A DNA stretch of 64,000 nucleotides from Accumulibacter sp032229525. GTDB taxonomy: Bacteria; Pseudomonadota; Gammaproteobacteria; Burkholderiales; Rhodocyclaceae. The stretch is from assembly GCF_032229525.1 (NCBI RefSeq), contig NZ_JAVTWB010000107.1, positions 8,614 through 72,613 of the forward strand. Direction: 5' to 3'. Position numbers and translations under genes: made by a program. Positions 18,292-28,014 of this stretch are shown piece after piece. The notes beneath the pieces are model-generated. The model saw only the letters and a program-made list of their open reading frames with translations, was not told the origin of the DNA and did not search any database. Numbering within the stretch: position 1 is the first letter of the stretch; each line of letters starts with the position of its first letter.

Positions 18292-18756
18292 ATGCGTGTA
18301 CTACAGTTCCTCGTCGCCTGCACCATGTCACTGCTCCTGGTCGCCTGCAGCAGCACGCCGGAACGGCTGGCGAGCAGCGAAAAAGGCAAGGACGTGGTGA
18401 TCTTCGCGCTCGGGCTGGTCGATACCGATTACCGCTTCGGGGGCAAGAACCCCGAAGCCGGCTTCGATTGCAGCGGCATGGTTGCCTACATCTACGGTCG
18501 TGCGGCCGGCATCAAGGTCGGCGGCAGTGCGGCGGATATCGCGCGTCGTGGCCGGCCGGTGGGGCGCGACGAACTGCGCCCCGGCGACCTGGTCTTCTTC
18601 AACACCCGCAACGCCTCTTTTTCGCACGTCGGTATCTACATCGGCGATGATCGTTTCGTGCACGCCCCGTCGACCCGCGGCCAGGTACGCATCGATCAAC
18701 TGGCCGCCAACTACTACGCGCAGCGCTTCGAAACGGCGCGCGCGTACTTCGAATAG
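18292..18756 (+). CDS. NlpC/P60 (C40) family peptidoglycan endopeptidase lipoprotein
   Basis: A 154-residue lipoprotein: signal peptide 1-18 with lipobox 'LLVAC' (lipidated C19), then a compact NlpC/P60 domain. The catalytic residues are Cys60 in 'FDCSGMVAYIY', His112 in 'SHVGIYIGD' and His124 in 'RFVHAPS'. Such enzymes cut peptide bonds in peptidoglycan stems (Spr/MepS-like) and help wall growth. Length matches the family. Its first codons lie close to the gabD start on the other strand, so both promoters share the small intergenic region. Confidence 0.92.
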   Translation: MRVLQFLVACTMSLLLVACSSTPERLASSEKGKDVVIFALGLVDTDYRFGGKNPEAGFDCSGMVAYIYGRAAGIKVGGSAADIARRGRPVGRDELRPGDLVFFNTRNASFSHVGIYIGDDRFVHAPSTRGQVRIDQLAANYYAQRFETARAYFE

Positions 18757-18771
18757 CGCCGGCCCGACCGA

Positions 18772-19227
18772 CTAGTCGTTGCGCAATTCGACGCGGCCCT
18801 CGACCACCCGCACCCGATCACCCTTATGCACCGCAGGCTCGTCGTTCTGTTCGAAGAAGGCGAAACTGCCGTCTTCGTAGCGTACCGTGATGACGTAGAT
18901 CAGCACCGGCGCCGCCGCCTTGCGGGAATCCTTGACCGTGCTGCCGGTGCCGATCAGCGGCGTGGTGACCATATGGCCGTCGACCGAACCGACATCGCGG
19001 CGCGCGGCGTTTGCCGGATCGCGTCGCCCCGACCCCTGGCGACTTTCGCTGCGCACCCGGAAGACCACACCGCAGCGCTCACAGGGTCCGCTGCGCTGCT
19101 CCTCCTGTAACTCGCGATAAATGTCGTCGCCACTCGGCGACTTCAGGTCCAGCGTGCTTTGCGCCAGCGTCAAGTGCGGCAAGGCCAGGGTCAACCACAG
19201 GACGGCGACAATGATTTTGTGCTGCAT
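18772..19227 (-). CDS. Exported hypothetical protein with a CxxC motif
   Basis: A 151-residue protein with a signal peptide at about 1-22 ('IIVAVLWLTLALPHLTLAQS'). The mature part begins with an acidic/charged stretch and 'GPCERCGVVFRVRS', a possible disulfide or metal site, then a beta-rich end ('IYVITVRYEDGSFAFFEQND' and 'GDRVRVVEGRVEL') that resembles the outer-membrane-lipoprotein SlyB-like or SH3-like folds only loosely. I do not recognise the family beyond a pattern common in betaproteobacterial exported proteins. It is convergent with the NlpC/P60 gene. The start at 19227 puts the signal at the N-terminus. Confidence 0.7.
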   Translation of the reverse strand: MQHKIIVAVLWLTLALPHLTLAQSTLDLKSPSGDDIYRELQEEQRSGPCERCGVVFRVRSESRQGSGRRDPANAARRDVGSVDGHMVTTPLIGTGSTVKDSRKAAAPVLIYVITVRYEDGSFAFFEQNDEPAVHKGDRVRVVEGRVELRND

Positions 19228-19487
19228 GAGCGGCAACTCCTTCTTTCGGCAGACGGTTTCGACGACCTCCATGCCACGCGGCGACGCCGAAAGCCAACGG
19301 GCAATGTTAGCACTGCTCGGCCAGCCGCCAATATCCCCAAAGCACGCGGGTCAGCGTGACTTTGTCCTCACCGGCAATGCCCAGGGAATCTGACCATTGC
19401 GCCTTTTCTTCGAACCCTCCACAGGGCAGAATAAGCGACGAGCGATGGTCTGGAATTCGTCATCGATATCGACGATGGGGGTGCGCC

Positions 19488-19991
19488 ATGACGACAAGCC
19501 GATTTCTGCAGGAACAACCACTATTCGGCGGCGTGGACGACCAAGCCATCGCCGCAATAATCCCCTTGCTTGGCGAGCTGGCTTTTGCTGCCGGGGAAGC
19601 TATCGTCAAAGAGGGCGAAGATGGCGATTCGCTGTTCCTGATCTGCAGCGGCTCGGTTGAAGTGTTGAAGGCGACGGCCGCCGAAGATGGCCTGTTCGCG
19701 AAGCGCATCGCCGTCCTGACGGTCGGCGATGTCTTCGGCGAGATGGAGTTGATCGACATGCAGCGCCGGTCGGCAACGGTGCGCGCGCTCGAGCCGGTTT
19801 CGGCACTGGCACTGTCCAACGGCGACCTGTTCCGCATCTACGAGTCTGATCTGCCGACTTTTACCCTGATCGTCCTGAACCTGGCCAGGGAACTGAGCCG
19901 TCGACTGCGCAGTATCGACGATCTGGCGGTGCACTACATGGCCATTGACGGTCAAACGGCACCGTCAATGATCCCGGAAATTACTGCGTAG
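19488..19991 (+). CDS. Cyclic nucleotide-binding domain protein without DNA-binding domain
   Basis: A 167-residue protein with one cNMP-binding (CRP-type) domain at about 8-125: 'AGEAIVKEGEDGDSLFLIC' is the family's first conserved block, and 'VGDVFGEMELIDMQRRSATV' covers the phosphate-binding cassette with Glu and Arg. After the domain comes a helix ending 'ARELSRRLRSIDDL' (the C-helix), but no helix-turn-helix, so it is not a Crp/Fnr regulator. It may sense cAMP, c-di-GMP or another ligand and act on a partner. Its tail overlaps the CZB gene tail by 11 bases on the opposite strand. Confidence 0.85.
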   Translation: MTTSRFLQEQPLFGGVDDQAIAAIIPLLGELAFAAGEAIVKEGEDGDSLFLICSGSVEVLKATAAEDGLFAKRIAVLTVGDVFGEMELIDMQRRSATVRALEPVSALALSNGDLFRIYESDLPTFTLIVLNLARELSRRLRSIDDLAVHYMAIDGQTAPSMIPEITA

Positions 19992-20563
19992 CCTTTAGCT
20001 TCTCCTGCCACGCGCGCATGGCGATGGCAAGCCTGCCGGACATCGTGATGTACTCACCGTACAACAAGCCATAGGCGTCGCAGGCCCTGCCAGACGCCGC
20101 CAGTTCGACCACCTGCGCTGCCACTTGATGAAACTCGGCGTGCAAACGCTCGACCTCCTGGTAAACCGTGCTTGCCCGGTCTTCAAGCGACAAGCGGGAA
20201 CCGTGCAGCCATTTGCCGAAGTCGCATTGATCTTCCGCCCGAATTTTCTCCACCTCAAGCGCGTCAGGCGCTTCAACAATGGCTTGCCTGAGACGCGACA
20301 TCCACAGAGCATGATTGGCGATCGCCTGTTCAATATCCNNNNNNNNNNNNNNNNNNNNNNNNNNNNNNNNNNNNNNNNNNNNNNNNNNNNNNNNNNNNNN
20401 NNNNNNNNNNNNNNNNNNNNNNNNNNNNNNNNNNNNNNCGAGCATGGTCAACCTGGCCGATCCTCACCACGCCGCGCGGCATGGGTCTCTCCGCTGAGAC
20501 CATGACCTCGGTTGCGGGCAACAAGCGCGGTGTGTGGCCAGTCGCGCGCCCGAACAAACTCAT
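19981..20563 (-). CDS. Stand-alone CZB (chemoreceptor zinc-binding) domain protein, broken by an assembly gap
   Basis: The start ATG at 20563 overlaps the stop of the HD-GYP regulator (ATGA), fixing the start and showing translational coupling. About 41 residues precede the 100 N; after the gap the CZB domain runs to the stop. All zinc ligands of the family are visible: His in 'ANHALWMSRL', Cys in 'QCDFGKWLHG', and two His in 'LHAEFHQVA'. CZB domains bind zinc tightly and sense zinc or hypochlorous acid, usually fused to chemoreceptors or GGDEF domains (DgcZ). Here it is separate, next to a c-di-GMP phosphodiesterase. The frame changes across the gap, so the gap length is nominal. Confidence 0.8.
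20339..20438. other. Assembly gap of 100 N
   Basis: Exactly 100 undetermined bases inside the CZB gene. The coding frame differs on the two sides, so the true size is not 100. Nothing else can be said about the missing part, which would encode the linker just before the CZB domain. Confidence 0.95.
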
Positions 20564-21615
20564 ATCTCGTCGGGAAACTCTTCATCCTGAAAGCGCGCAC
20601 GAATCTCGAGCGCTTCTACCTGCCGGGCGATGAACGCGGCAACACAGTCCGGGTCGAAATGTACATTGGCCCCTTGTTGGAGGAAGGAGAAGGCTTGTTC
20701 CGGTTGCCACTGTCGCTTGTACGGGCGGTCGGAGACCAGGGCGTCAAAAACATCGGCTACCGCAACGATCCGACCAAAGAGCGGGATGGCCACTCCCGCC
20801 AAACCATTCGGATAACCCGAGCCGTCGAACTTCTCGTGATGCGCGAGAGCAATCGAGGCAGCCGCTTGCAAGACTGTCGATTCACTGCCATCGAGCAGTT
20901 CGAAGCCAAGACGCGCGTGCCCCTTCATGATCGCGAACTCCTCCGGCGTCAACTTTCCCGGTTTCAACAGAATGGCATCCGGGATACCGATCTTGCCGAT
21001 ATCGTGCATCGGTGCAGCCTGCAGAATGAGCTCCTGATCGGCCGCGGAAAGGGCCAGCTCGTCGGCGATCAGGCGTGAGAAGCGCGCCATGCGCTGGATA
21101 TGTGCGCCTGTTTCCGGATCGCGACACTCGGCGGCGCGCGACATGCGAAACAGCAACTCCTGTTCGCGGGCGTATACCGCTGCCGTTGCCTTGGCCACCT
21201 CTTCCGCCAGCCAGGAAGCGCGGTCGGCGAGGTGACGCCGGCTGGTATTGAGCGCCAGCATGTTGCGCACGCGGGCGGAGAACTCCATCCGGTCGACCGG
21301 TTTGGTCAGAAAATCCGTCGCACCAATGCCGAGCGCCTTGTAGCGCACGTCCTTGTCGTCATTGGCGGTGATCATCAGCACCGGCAGCTCGCCGCGACCA
21401 GGGACCTTGCGCAAACGAGCAATGAACTCCAGGCCATCGAGATCGGGCATCATGTAGTCGACAATGATCAGGTCCGGCAGGTTGTCCGAGCACCACTGCA
21501 AGCCCTTGGCTGACTCCTGAAAAAGCAAAGCCTCACAGTCGCCCAGTTTGGCGACCAAGGCCTTCAGCAGTACCAGATTAATGTCGCTGTCATCGACAAT
21601 GGCGATTCGGTTCAT
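20560..21615 (-). CDS. Response regulator with HD-GYP domain (c-di-GMP phosphodiesterase)
   Basis: A 351-residue two-domain protein. The receiver (1-120) has the phospho-acceptor D53 in 'LIIVDYMMPD', acidic pair D8-D9 and K105. The output is an HD-GYP domain (about 150-345) with H204-D205 in 'MHDIGKIG', paired His in 'ALAHHEKFDGSGYPNGL' and GYP at 267-269, so the c-di-GMP-hydrolysing site looks intact. It would lower c-di-GMP on phosphorylation. No kinase is adjacent. The ATG at 21615 matches the receiver start. It is upstream of, and coupled to, the CZB gene, which suggests that zinc or oxidant sensing feeds into this output. Confidence 0.93.
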   Translation of the reverse strand: MNRIAIVDDSDINLVLLKALVAKLGDCEALLFQESAKGLQWCSDNLPDLIIVDYMMPDLDGLEFIARLRKVPGRGELPVLMITANDDKDVRYKALGIGATDFLTKPVDRMEFSARVRNMLALNTSRRHLADRASWLAEEVAKATAAVYAREQELLFRMSRAAECRDPETGAHIQRMARFSRLIADELALSAADQELILQAAPMHDIGKIGIPDAILLKPGKLTPEEFAIMKGHARLGFELLDGSESTVLQAAASIALAHHEKFDGSGYPNGLAGVAIPLFGRIVAVADVFDALVSDRPYKRQWQPEQAFSFLQQGANVHFDPDCVAAFIARQVEALEIRARFQDEEFPDEI

Positions 21616-21667
21616 TCTGTGCCCTCCCCGCGCTCCCCGCGTTCGGGTGAGTATAGCAAGAGCGCAC

Positions 21668-22594
21668 CTAAGGGATGAACGACCACTCGATCTGATCACT
21701 GCGTTCGACGTGCGCCGTCATCGCCCGGCACAGACTGATGAACTCGCGCATTCCTGCGGTCTGAAATTTTCGCTGATGCCAGAGAAAGTGAAAATGCCGC
21801 CGCAGGTCAAGTTCTGGTGTTTCGATAGCCACCAGGCTGCCGCGCCGAAAAGCCTCGCGCAGGGCCAGGCGCGAGATGCAACCGATCCCCAGGCCGAACT
21901 CCACTGCCCGCTTTATCGCCTCGGTGTGCTCCAGTTCCAGCCGGACTTTGAGCGGCGAATGGTGATGGCGTAGCGCCTGATCAAGCGTCTCACGCGTCCC
22001 CGAGCCCGCTTCACGAACAATCCACGATTCCTCGGCCAGTTCGGCCAGCGTTGCCGAGCCCTGGCGCGCCAGCGCGTGCGTGGGCGCACAGAACACCACC
22101 AGCTCGTCGGCCACCCACGGTTCGACGACCAGTTCCGGGTGCCGGCAACTGCCTTCGATCAGCCCGAGATCCAGTTCGTGGCGCGCCACCTGATCGACGA
22201 TCGTCGTCGTGTTGTGCACCTTGAGATGCAGCGTTCCCTCGGGGTGGCGGGTCAGAAAGTCGGCAACGATCAGCGTGGCGAGATAGTTGCCGATGGTCAG
22301 TGTCGCGCCAATCCGCAGCTTGCCGTAACCGGCATGGCCTTCGAGTCCACTTTCGATCGCCGCTGCCCGTTCGATCAATTCGACCGCCTGTGGCAGTAGC
22401 GCCTGGCCGAGCTCGTTCAAACGCAAGGACTTGCCGAAGCGGTCAAAAAGCTGCGTCTCGTACTGCCGCTCGAGCTCGCCGAGCGCCGTGCTGGTTGCCG
22501 ACTGTGACAGGGAAAGCTCTTCGGCAGCACGCGAAACGCTCTCATGCCGGGCCACTGCCACAAAGACGCCGATCTGGCGCAAAGTGAATCGCAT
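21668..22594 (-). CDS. finR: LysR family transcriptional regulator, FinR-like
   Basis: A 308-residue LTTR: winged helix-turn-helix at 1-60 ('MRFTLRQIGVFVAVARH' and 'SLSQSATSTALGELERQY'), a linker helix, then a two-lobe co-inducer domain (about 90-300). It is divergent from the ferredoxin-NADP reductase gene with a 105-base intergenic region, the arrangement known for Pseudomonas finR/fpr, where FinR activates fpr under redox stress and also helps control sulfite reductase. The symbol rests on this context plus general similarity to CysB/CysR-like LTTRs, not on a residue unique to FinR. Confidence 0.82.
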   Translation of the reverse strand: MRFTLRQIGVFVAVARHESVSRAAEELSLSQSATSTALGELERQYETQLFDRFGKSLRLNELGQALLPQAVELIERAAAIESGLEGHAGYGKLRIGATLTIGNYLATLIVADFLTRHPEGTLHLKVHNTTTIVDQVARHELDLGLIEGSCRHPELVVEPWVADELVVFCAPTHALARQGSATLAELAEESWIVREAGSGTRETLDQALRHHHSPLKVRLELEHTEAIKRAVEFGLGIGCISRLALREAFRRGSLVAIETPELDLRRHFHFLWHQRKFQTAGMREFISLCRAMTAHVERSDQIEWSFIP

Positions 22595-22699
22595 CTCTAT
22601 ATCTAATGTGCGGATATGTGTTATTCAAACAATCTGTTTTACAAATATAACATGGCGAACTACGATTGCCTCTGTCAACAGGACTCCAAGGTCAAATTC
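22595..22699. promoter_or_regulatory. Divergent finR-fpr regulatory region, unusually AT-rich
   Basis: The 105 bases between the two starts are far more AT-rich than the rest of the window, with runs such as ATCTAATGTG, TGTTATTCAAAC and ACAAATATAACATGG. LysR regulators usually bind T-N11-A boxes here and control both directions. I can see candidate half-sites but cannot choose one with certainty. Confidence 0.55.
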
Positions 22700-23476
22700 A
22701 TGAGCACTTTCTCAGCCCAACAGGTTCTTTCGGTTCATCACTGGAACGAAACGCTGTTCAGTTTTCGCACCACCCGCGACCCTGGCCTACGCTTCATAAA
22801 CGGGCAGTTCGTGATGATCGGCCTGCCGCAGGAGGGGCGCCCGCTGACACGCGCGTACAGCATCGCCAGCGCCAACCATGACGAATACCTGGAGTTTCTG
22901 AGCATCAAGGTGCCGAACGGCCCGCTGACCTCGAAGTTGCAGCATCTGGTTGTCGGTGACGAAATCGTCGTCAGCCGCAAGCCCACGGGCACTCTGGTTC
23001 TGCGCGACCTGCGCCCGGGCGAGAACCTCTACCTGCTGTCGACCGGTACCGGCCTGGCACCGTTCATCAGCCTGATCCAGGACCCGGAGACCTACGAACG
23101 CTTTGACAAGGTGGTGTTGATCCATGGCGTTCGCTGGCAGAAGGACCTTGCCTACAGCGACTTCATCAATCGTGACTTGCCGCAGCACGAGTTTTTTGCC
23201 GATCTGGTTCGCGACAAGCTGATCTACTACCCGACCGTGACCCGTGAGCCTTTCCGCAATCACGGCCGGATCACGGAACTGGTCAATAGTGGCCGCCTCT
23301 TCTCCGACATCGGCCTGCCGCCTTTGGATCCCGCTCGCGACCGCGCCATGCTCTGCGGCAGCCCGGCGATGCTCAAGGACTGCTGCGAGCTGCTCGATAG
23401 TCGTGGTTTCGAGGTGTCGCCACATATTGGCGCGCAGGGTGACTATGTGATCGAGCGGGCTTTCGTCGAAAAGTAG
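22700..23476 (+). CDS. fpr: Ferredoxin-NADP(+) reductase
   Basis: A 258-residue flavoprotein of the bacterial Fpr type. The FAD site is 'RAYSIAS' at residues 51-57, the NADP site is 'STGTGLAPF' near 114-122, and the C-terminus 'GAQGDYVIERAFVEK' is typical of subclass I proteobacterial Fpr (FAD-stacking extension). It moves electrons between NADPH and ferredoxin/flavodoxin, supporting Fe-S assembly and defence against oxidants. The ATG at 22700 is chosen because the family starts 'MSTFSAQQVLSVHHWNE'; the open frame upstream runs into the regulatory region. Confidence 0.95.
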   Translation: MSTFSAQQVLSVHHWNETLFSFRTTRDPGLRFINGQFVMIGLPQEGRPLTRAYSIASANHDEYLEFLSIKVPNGPLTSKLQHLVVGDEIVVSRKPTGTLVLRDLRPGENLYLLSTGTGLAPFISLIQDPETYERFDKVVLIHGVRWQKDLAYSDFINRDLPQHEFFADLVRDKLIYYPTVTREPFRNHGRITELVNSGRLFSDIGLPPLDPARDRAMLCGSPAMLKDCCELLDSRGFEVSPHIGAQGDYVIERAFVEK

Positions 23477-23654
23477 AGCTCTTGTTCGTAGCCACACTCA
23501 GCGACGATCGGCATTGACCGCGCTCAAGGAAATACTGGTCGCACGTCCCTACGGCGCGTCGTGTGCTGCGGGCTGTCGAATTTCTTTACAGATGGAGCGG
23601 TCGGCAGCCGGAGTAGAGAAGAACATCGTTTTTAATTCATGCGGATACTAATAC

Positions 23655-23670
23655 TGGCACGATAATTGCT
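23655..23670 (+). promoter_or_regulatory. Sigma-54 (RpoN) -24/-12 promoter of the PEP-CTERM gene
   Basis: TGGCAC, five bases (GATAA) and TTGCT form an exact match to the RpoN consensus TGGCAC-N5-TTGCW, so transcription should start near 23681, about 80 bases before the ATG. Control of PEP-CTERM genes by RpoN with the PrsK/PrsR two-component system is known in Zoogloea and predicted in other exosortase-bearing bacteria. The activator site would lie upstream between 23500 and 23640 but was not identified. Confidence 0.85.
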
Positions 23671-23683
23671 CCTTTAGTGTCGC

Positions 23684-23700
23684 GGACCTTTCCGAGGTCC
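23684..23700 (+). promoter_or_regulatory. 5' leader stem-loop in the PEP-CTERM mRNA
   Basis: GGACCT, loop TTCCG and AGGTCC give a perfect 6-bp stem starting about three bases from the predicted start site. Additional pairing of TTAGTGT (23674-23680) with ACACTAA (23701-23707) extends it in DNA, but the left arm lies upstream of the predicted transcript start. A 5'-terminal hairpin of this kind commonly stabilises mRNA. Confidence 0.5.
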
Positions 23701-23762
23701 ACACTAAGCGACGGGACAAACACCTGAGCTCGCCGATGGTCACCACTATTGAGGAGTGCCAC

Positions 23763-24617
23763 ATGATGATATCAAGACTTGGGAAGTTTGCCCTGCCAAC
23801 GATGGTGGCGGCTGTACTTGGCGCAGCCAGTGGCAGCGCCGTTGCTGCGCCCTGTCTCACCAACCCCACCGATACCGTCGGCAACCCTGTTTTTGGCGCG
23901 ACCGTGCAGACCTTTTTGAACCTGGGTATCAGCACGGCTACCACCTGTATTGAAAACAGCGTATGGAGCGATCCGGCCAACTTCGGGCTGGGCACCTACC
24001 TCAAGGGCGCGGAGGGTCAGGGCTTTGGCTATGATCCGACGACCTTGGGGCTGTACGACGGTAGTACCACCGGGGTTGGCAACGCCAATGCGCGCGACTT
24101 CTACTGGGTGCAAGACACTAGCCCGAACGCCAACCTTAACGGTATTGCTGGCAGCGCGCCCTCAACCGGCATCATCTGGGATCTCGGGGGACAGGCCAAT
24201 CAGCTTGCTGTATTCGTGTTCGTCGACCACGGCCCGGTGCCTGGCGAGGTGCTCGAAAACACCGCTTGGTTGTCGAACGATCCGAACGCAACCGACGCCG
24301 GCTGGACCCAGGCATTGCTGGTGCACGTGTATGGTGGCGGGTGGTCGCCCGATCCCGCCATCGCTGACGGTTTCGTGGCCGTTTACCAACTCCCCAACGC
24401 CGCGACCTTCCGTTACGCGTCGGTCACCTGGGGTGGACCCGGTGCAGTTACGCGCGATGGCGATAACGAAATCGACGCGGTCGGCGGTCTTGACTTCAAC
24501 GGCGGTGGCGTCACCAACGTGCCCGAGCCGTCGTCGCTGGCATTGCTGGGAGTTGCCCTGGCCGGCCTGGTACAGCGGCGTCGTGCGGCGCGGTCCGCTC
24601 GCGCGCAGCACCAGTAG
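23763..24617 (+). CDS. PEP-CTERM sorting domain-containing exported protein
   Basis: A 284-residue protein behind GAGGAG. It has a signal peptide (about 1-30, 'PTMVAAVLGAASGSAVAA'), a 220-residue beta-rich Asn/Gly-rich ectodomain, and a C-terminal sorting tail: 'VPEPSSLALLGVALAGLVQRR', i.e. PEP motif, hydrophobic helix, Arg cluster. Exosortase (EpsH) cuts at PEP and releases or anchors the protein in the extracellular matrix, important for floc and biofilm formation. The ectodomain has two early cysteines but no enzyme motif I recognise. No exosortase gene is in the window. It is monocistronic, between a sigma-54 promoter and a strong terminator. Confidence 0.92.
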   Translation: MMISRLGKFALPTMVAAVLGAASGSAVAAPCLTNPTDTVGNPVFGATVQTFLNLGISTATTCIENSVWSDPANFGLGTYLKGAEGQGFGYDPTTLGLYDGSTTGVGNANARDFYWVQDTSPNANLNGIAGSAPSTGIIWDLGGQANQLAVFVFVDHGPVPGEVLENTAWLSNDPNATDAGWTQALLVHVYGGGWSPDPAIADGFVAVYQLPNAATFRYASVTWGGPGAVTRDGDNEIDAVGGLDFNGGGVTNVPEPSSLALLGVALAGLVQRRRAARSARAQHQ

Positions 24618-24650
24618 AGCACCCAACAGCACACGTCCCGGCTGCTCGAA

Positions 24651-24682
24651 CGAACCCTTCGCGTTCTCGCGAAGGGTTTTTT
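24651..24682 (+). terminator. Intrinsic terminator after the PEP-CTERM gene
   Basis: An 11-bp perfect stem, AACCCTTCGCG with CGCGAAGGGTT, closes a four-base loop (TTCT) and runs into seven T. This is a textbook rho-independent terminator 33 bases past the stop. A group II intron begins immediately after it. Confidence 0.92.
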
Positions 24683-26061
24683 TGGTGCGCCCAGCATGGG
24701 CGCACTCTTGCGGGTGCAAGTCCCGTCGTAAGTTGATCACAGCAAATGAAGTGAAGCGCAACTGCACGGGGGTGACCAAGTGTGGTGAGGACGCGTGCAT
24801 CGAAGCTGCGAGCCGATGAACAAGAACCGGATAGAAGGCGCTGCGGAGCAGGGCGAGCGGGCACGTAAGCGCGAAGCTCTCGTGATCAAGGCGAAGTGGC
24901 GTAGATCCTGCGGTTATGCAGCGAAGGAGTGCGGCCCTTACCTGGGGAGATCTCGCCTTGTGCCTGAAAGGGCGACGGTGTCGAGCCGGAGCGAGAAGGC
25001 AGCAGCGGTCGTAGTCGCCCGAGGCGTGGCCGGAGAAGGCCGAGACCAGAGGTGAAGGACCAAACGAGAAGGAGTGTCTAGCCGCATGTTGATGCAGCAG
25101 GTATGGCGTCAGATGCCCGCGCAAGCGGGGCGAGTGGGCGTAGCGTGCGGTGAAGCTGCGCGTGATCCTGCCAGCGACCAAGTCTGCGATCCGCGACATG
25201 AACGGGCAAACACAGGGTCAGTGCTGCTTTCGACAGCACTGACGAGAGAGAACCTGCGACAGGCACTGAAGCGGGTGCGGGCCAACAAGGGCGCAGCGGG
25301 CGTAAGCGGTCTGAATATTGACCAGACAGCAGGTCATCTGGTGACCACGTGGCCGGCGGCAACTGGCACGCGGGGGCCATTGCTTCGTGCGCTACGCCGA
25401 CGATGCAAACCTGTACGTTCGTAGCCACCGTGCGGGTGAGCGGGCGATGGAATTACTGCGCAGCCTGTAGGCCCACAACTACACTTGACGGTCAATGAGA
25501 CCATGAGTGCAGTCGCTCGCGGATTCGGGCGCAAGTTCCTCGGTTTCAGCTTTTGGGTGGCCCCCAGGGGGGAGATCACGTGCAAGGTCGCCGCCAAGCT
25601 TTTGGCGACGTTCAGGCAGCGAATCAGGCAACTGACTGGCCGTTCTGGCGGTCGCAGCGTGGTTGAAGTGGTGGAAAGACTGCGCCCCCCTGTGGGCTTG
25701 GCTGGAAAGCCTATTTCCGGTTGGCGCAAACCCCGCGCATCTGGCAGACGCTGAAGGAGTGGATGCGTCAGCGGCTGCGGGCGGATCCAGCTCAAACATT
25801 GGAAACGAGCTCCGACCATGTACCGGGAGTTGAAAGCGCTCGGTGCGACGGCAAGTGCCGCGCGCCAGGTGGCTGGAAACTCACGACGCTGGTGGCGAAA
25901 CAGCGACCGGCTACTGAAGACCGTGCTGAACATCCCCTACTTTGATCGCCTCGGGGTACCCCGGCTCTCCTGACCTCAACTTCTCGAACCGCCCGGTGCC
26001 GGACCCGCATGCCGGGTGGTCTGGCAGGGGCGCAGCCGCGATGGCTACCCCCGATGCCGAT
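24683..26061 (+). mobile_element. Degenerate bacterial group II intron
   Basis: The 5' end reads GTGCGCCCAGCATGGGCGCA, the typical start of a group II intron (GUGYG) with the first domain-I stem, followed by 'GGGTGCAAGTCCCG'. About 400 bases of domain I-III sequence lead to a reverse-transcriptase remnant. Past its stop, CGAACCGCCCGGTGCCGGAC and GCATGCCGGGTGGTCTGGCA form a domain V-like hairpin, then a domain VI-like hairpin ending TACCCCCGATGCCGAT. The element is about 1.38 kb, short for an intact intron, in line with an internal deletion. It sits directly behind a terminator hairpin, the site preference known for class C introns, though I cannot assign the class. Confidence 0.8.
25086..25973 (+). 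pseudogene. ltrA: Group II intron reverse transcriptase/maturase, deleted and frameshifted
   Basis: The start is normal: 'TRENLRQALKRVRANKGAAG' and 'LNIDQTAGHLVTTWPA'. The text then jumps, in another frame, to 'LARGGHCFVRYADDANLYVR', the catalytic YADD block, so the stretch carrying the first RT blocks (roughly 100 or more residues) is deleted. A TAG interrupts after 'AMELLRSL'. The X domain follows in the first frame ('VARGFGRKFLGFSFWVAP'), then two more shifts lead through 'LAQTPRIWQTLKEWMRQRLR' and 'MYRELKALG' to 'PYFDRLGVPRLS' and the stop. The maturase cannot be made, so the intron could only splice or move with help from elsewhere. Confidence 0.88.
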
Positions 26062-26222
26062 TCATGGAAACCCATCGTGATGTCGCCGGTGCGCGCAAGT
26101 GGCCGCCACGAACAACCAGTCTCGGGTAGACTTGCGCTTTCCGGACGGCTCGCATCCTGCGTCCACTGACCGCCTGTACCCGCCTGTAGCACTTTCCCAC
26201 CTCTGGATCGATAAGCAAGACC

Positions 26223-27887
<1,665 letters not shown>

Positions 27888-28014
27888 TCACCGGCGTCCG
27901 ACCGCAACGTTGGCCGGCGCCCCGGCCCTTGCGGGTGGACGCTTGGCGACGAGCGGAACGATGCCCTGGCGCCGTCGTTCGTGGTTTGCTAAATGCTCAT
28001 CGATGGCCTTCGGA

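Noticed and set aside
16847..18400. A 517-residue plus-strand open frame opposite gabD
   Set aside because: It is a shadow of gabD, with no recognisable domain, and runs into the NlpC/P60 gene in another frame.
24162..25199. A 345-residue minus-strand open frame over the PEP-CTERM gene end and the intron start
   Set aside because: It is antisense to a clear PEP-CTERM gene, crosses a terminator and the intron boundary, and has no family motif or ribosome-binding site.
24683..26061. Possible insertion sequence or transposase remnant
   Set aside because: No terminal inverted repeats or target duplication were seen. The ends and the coded protein are those of a group II intron.
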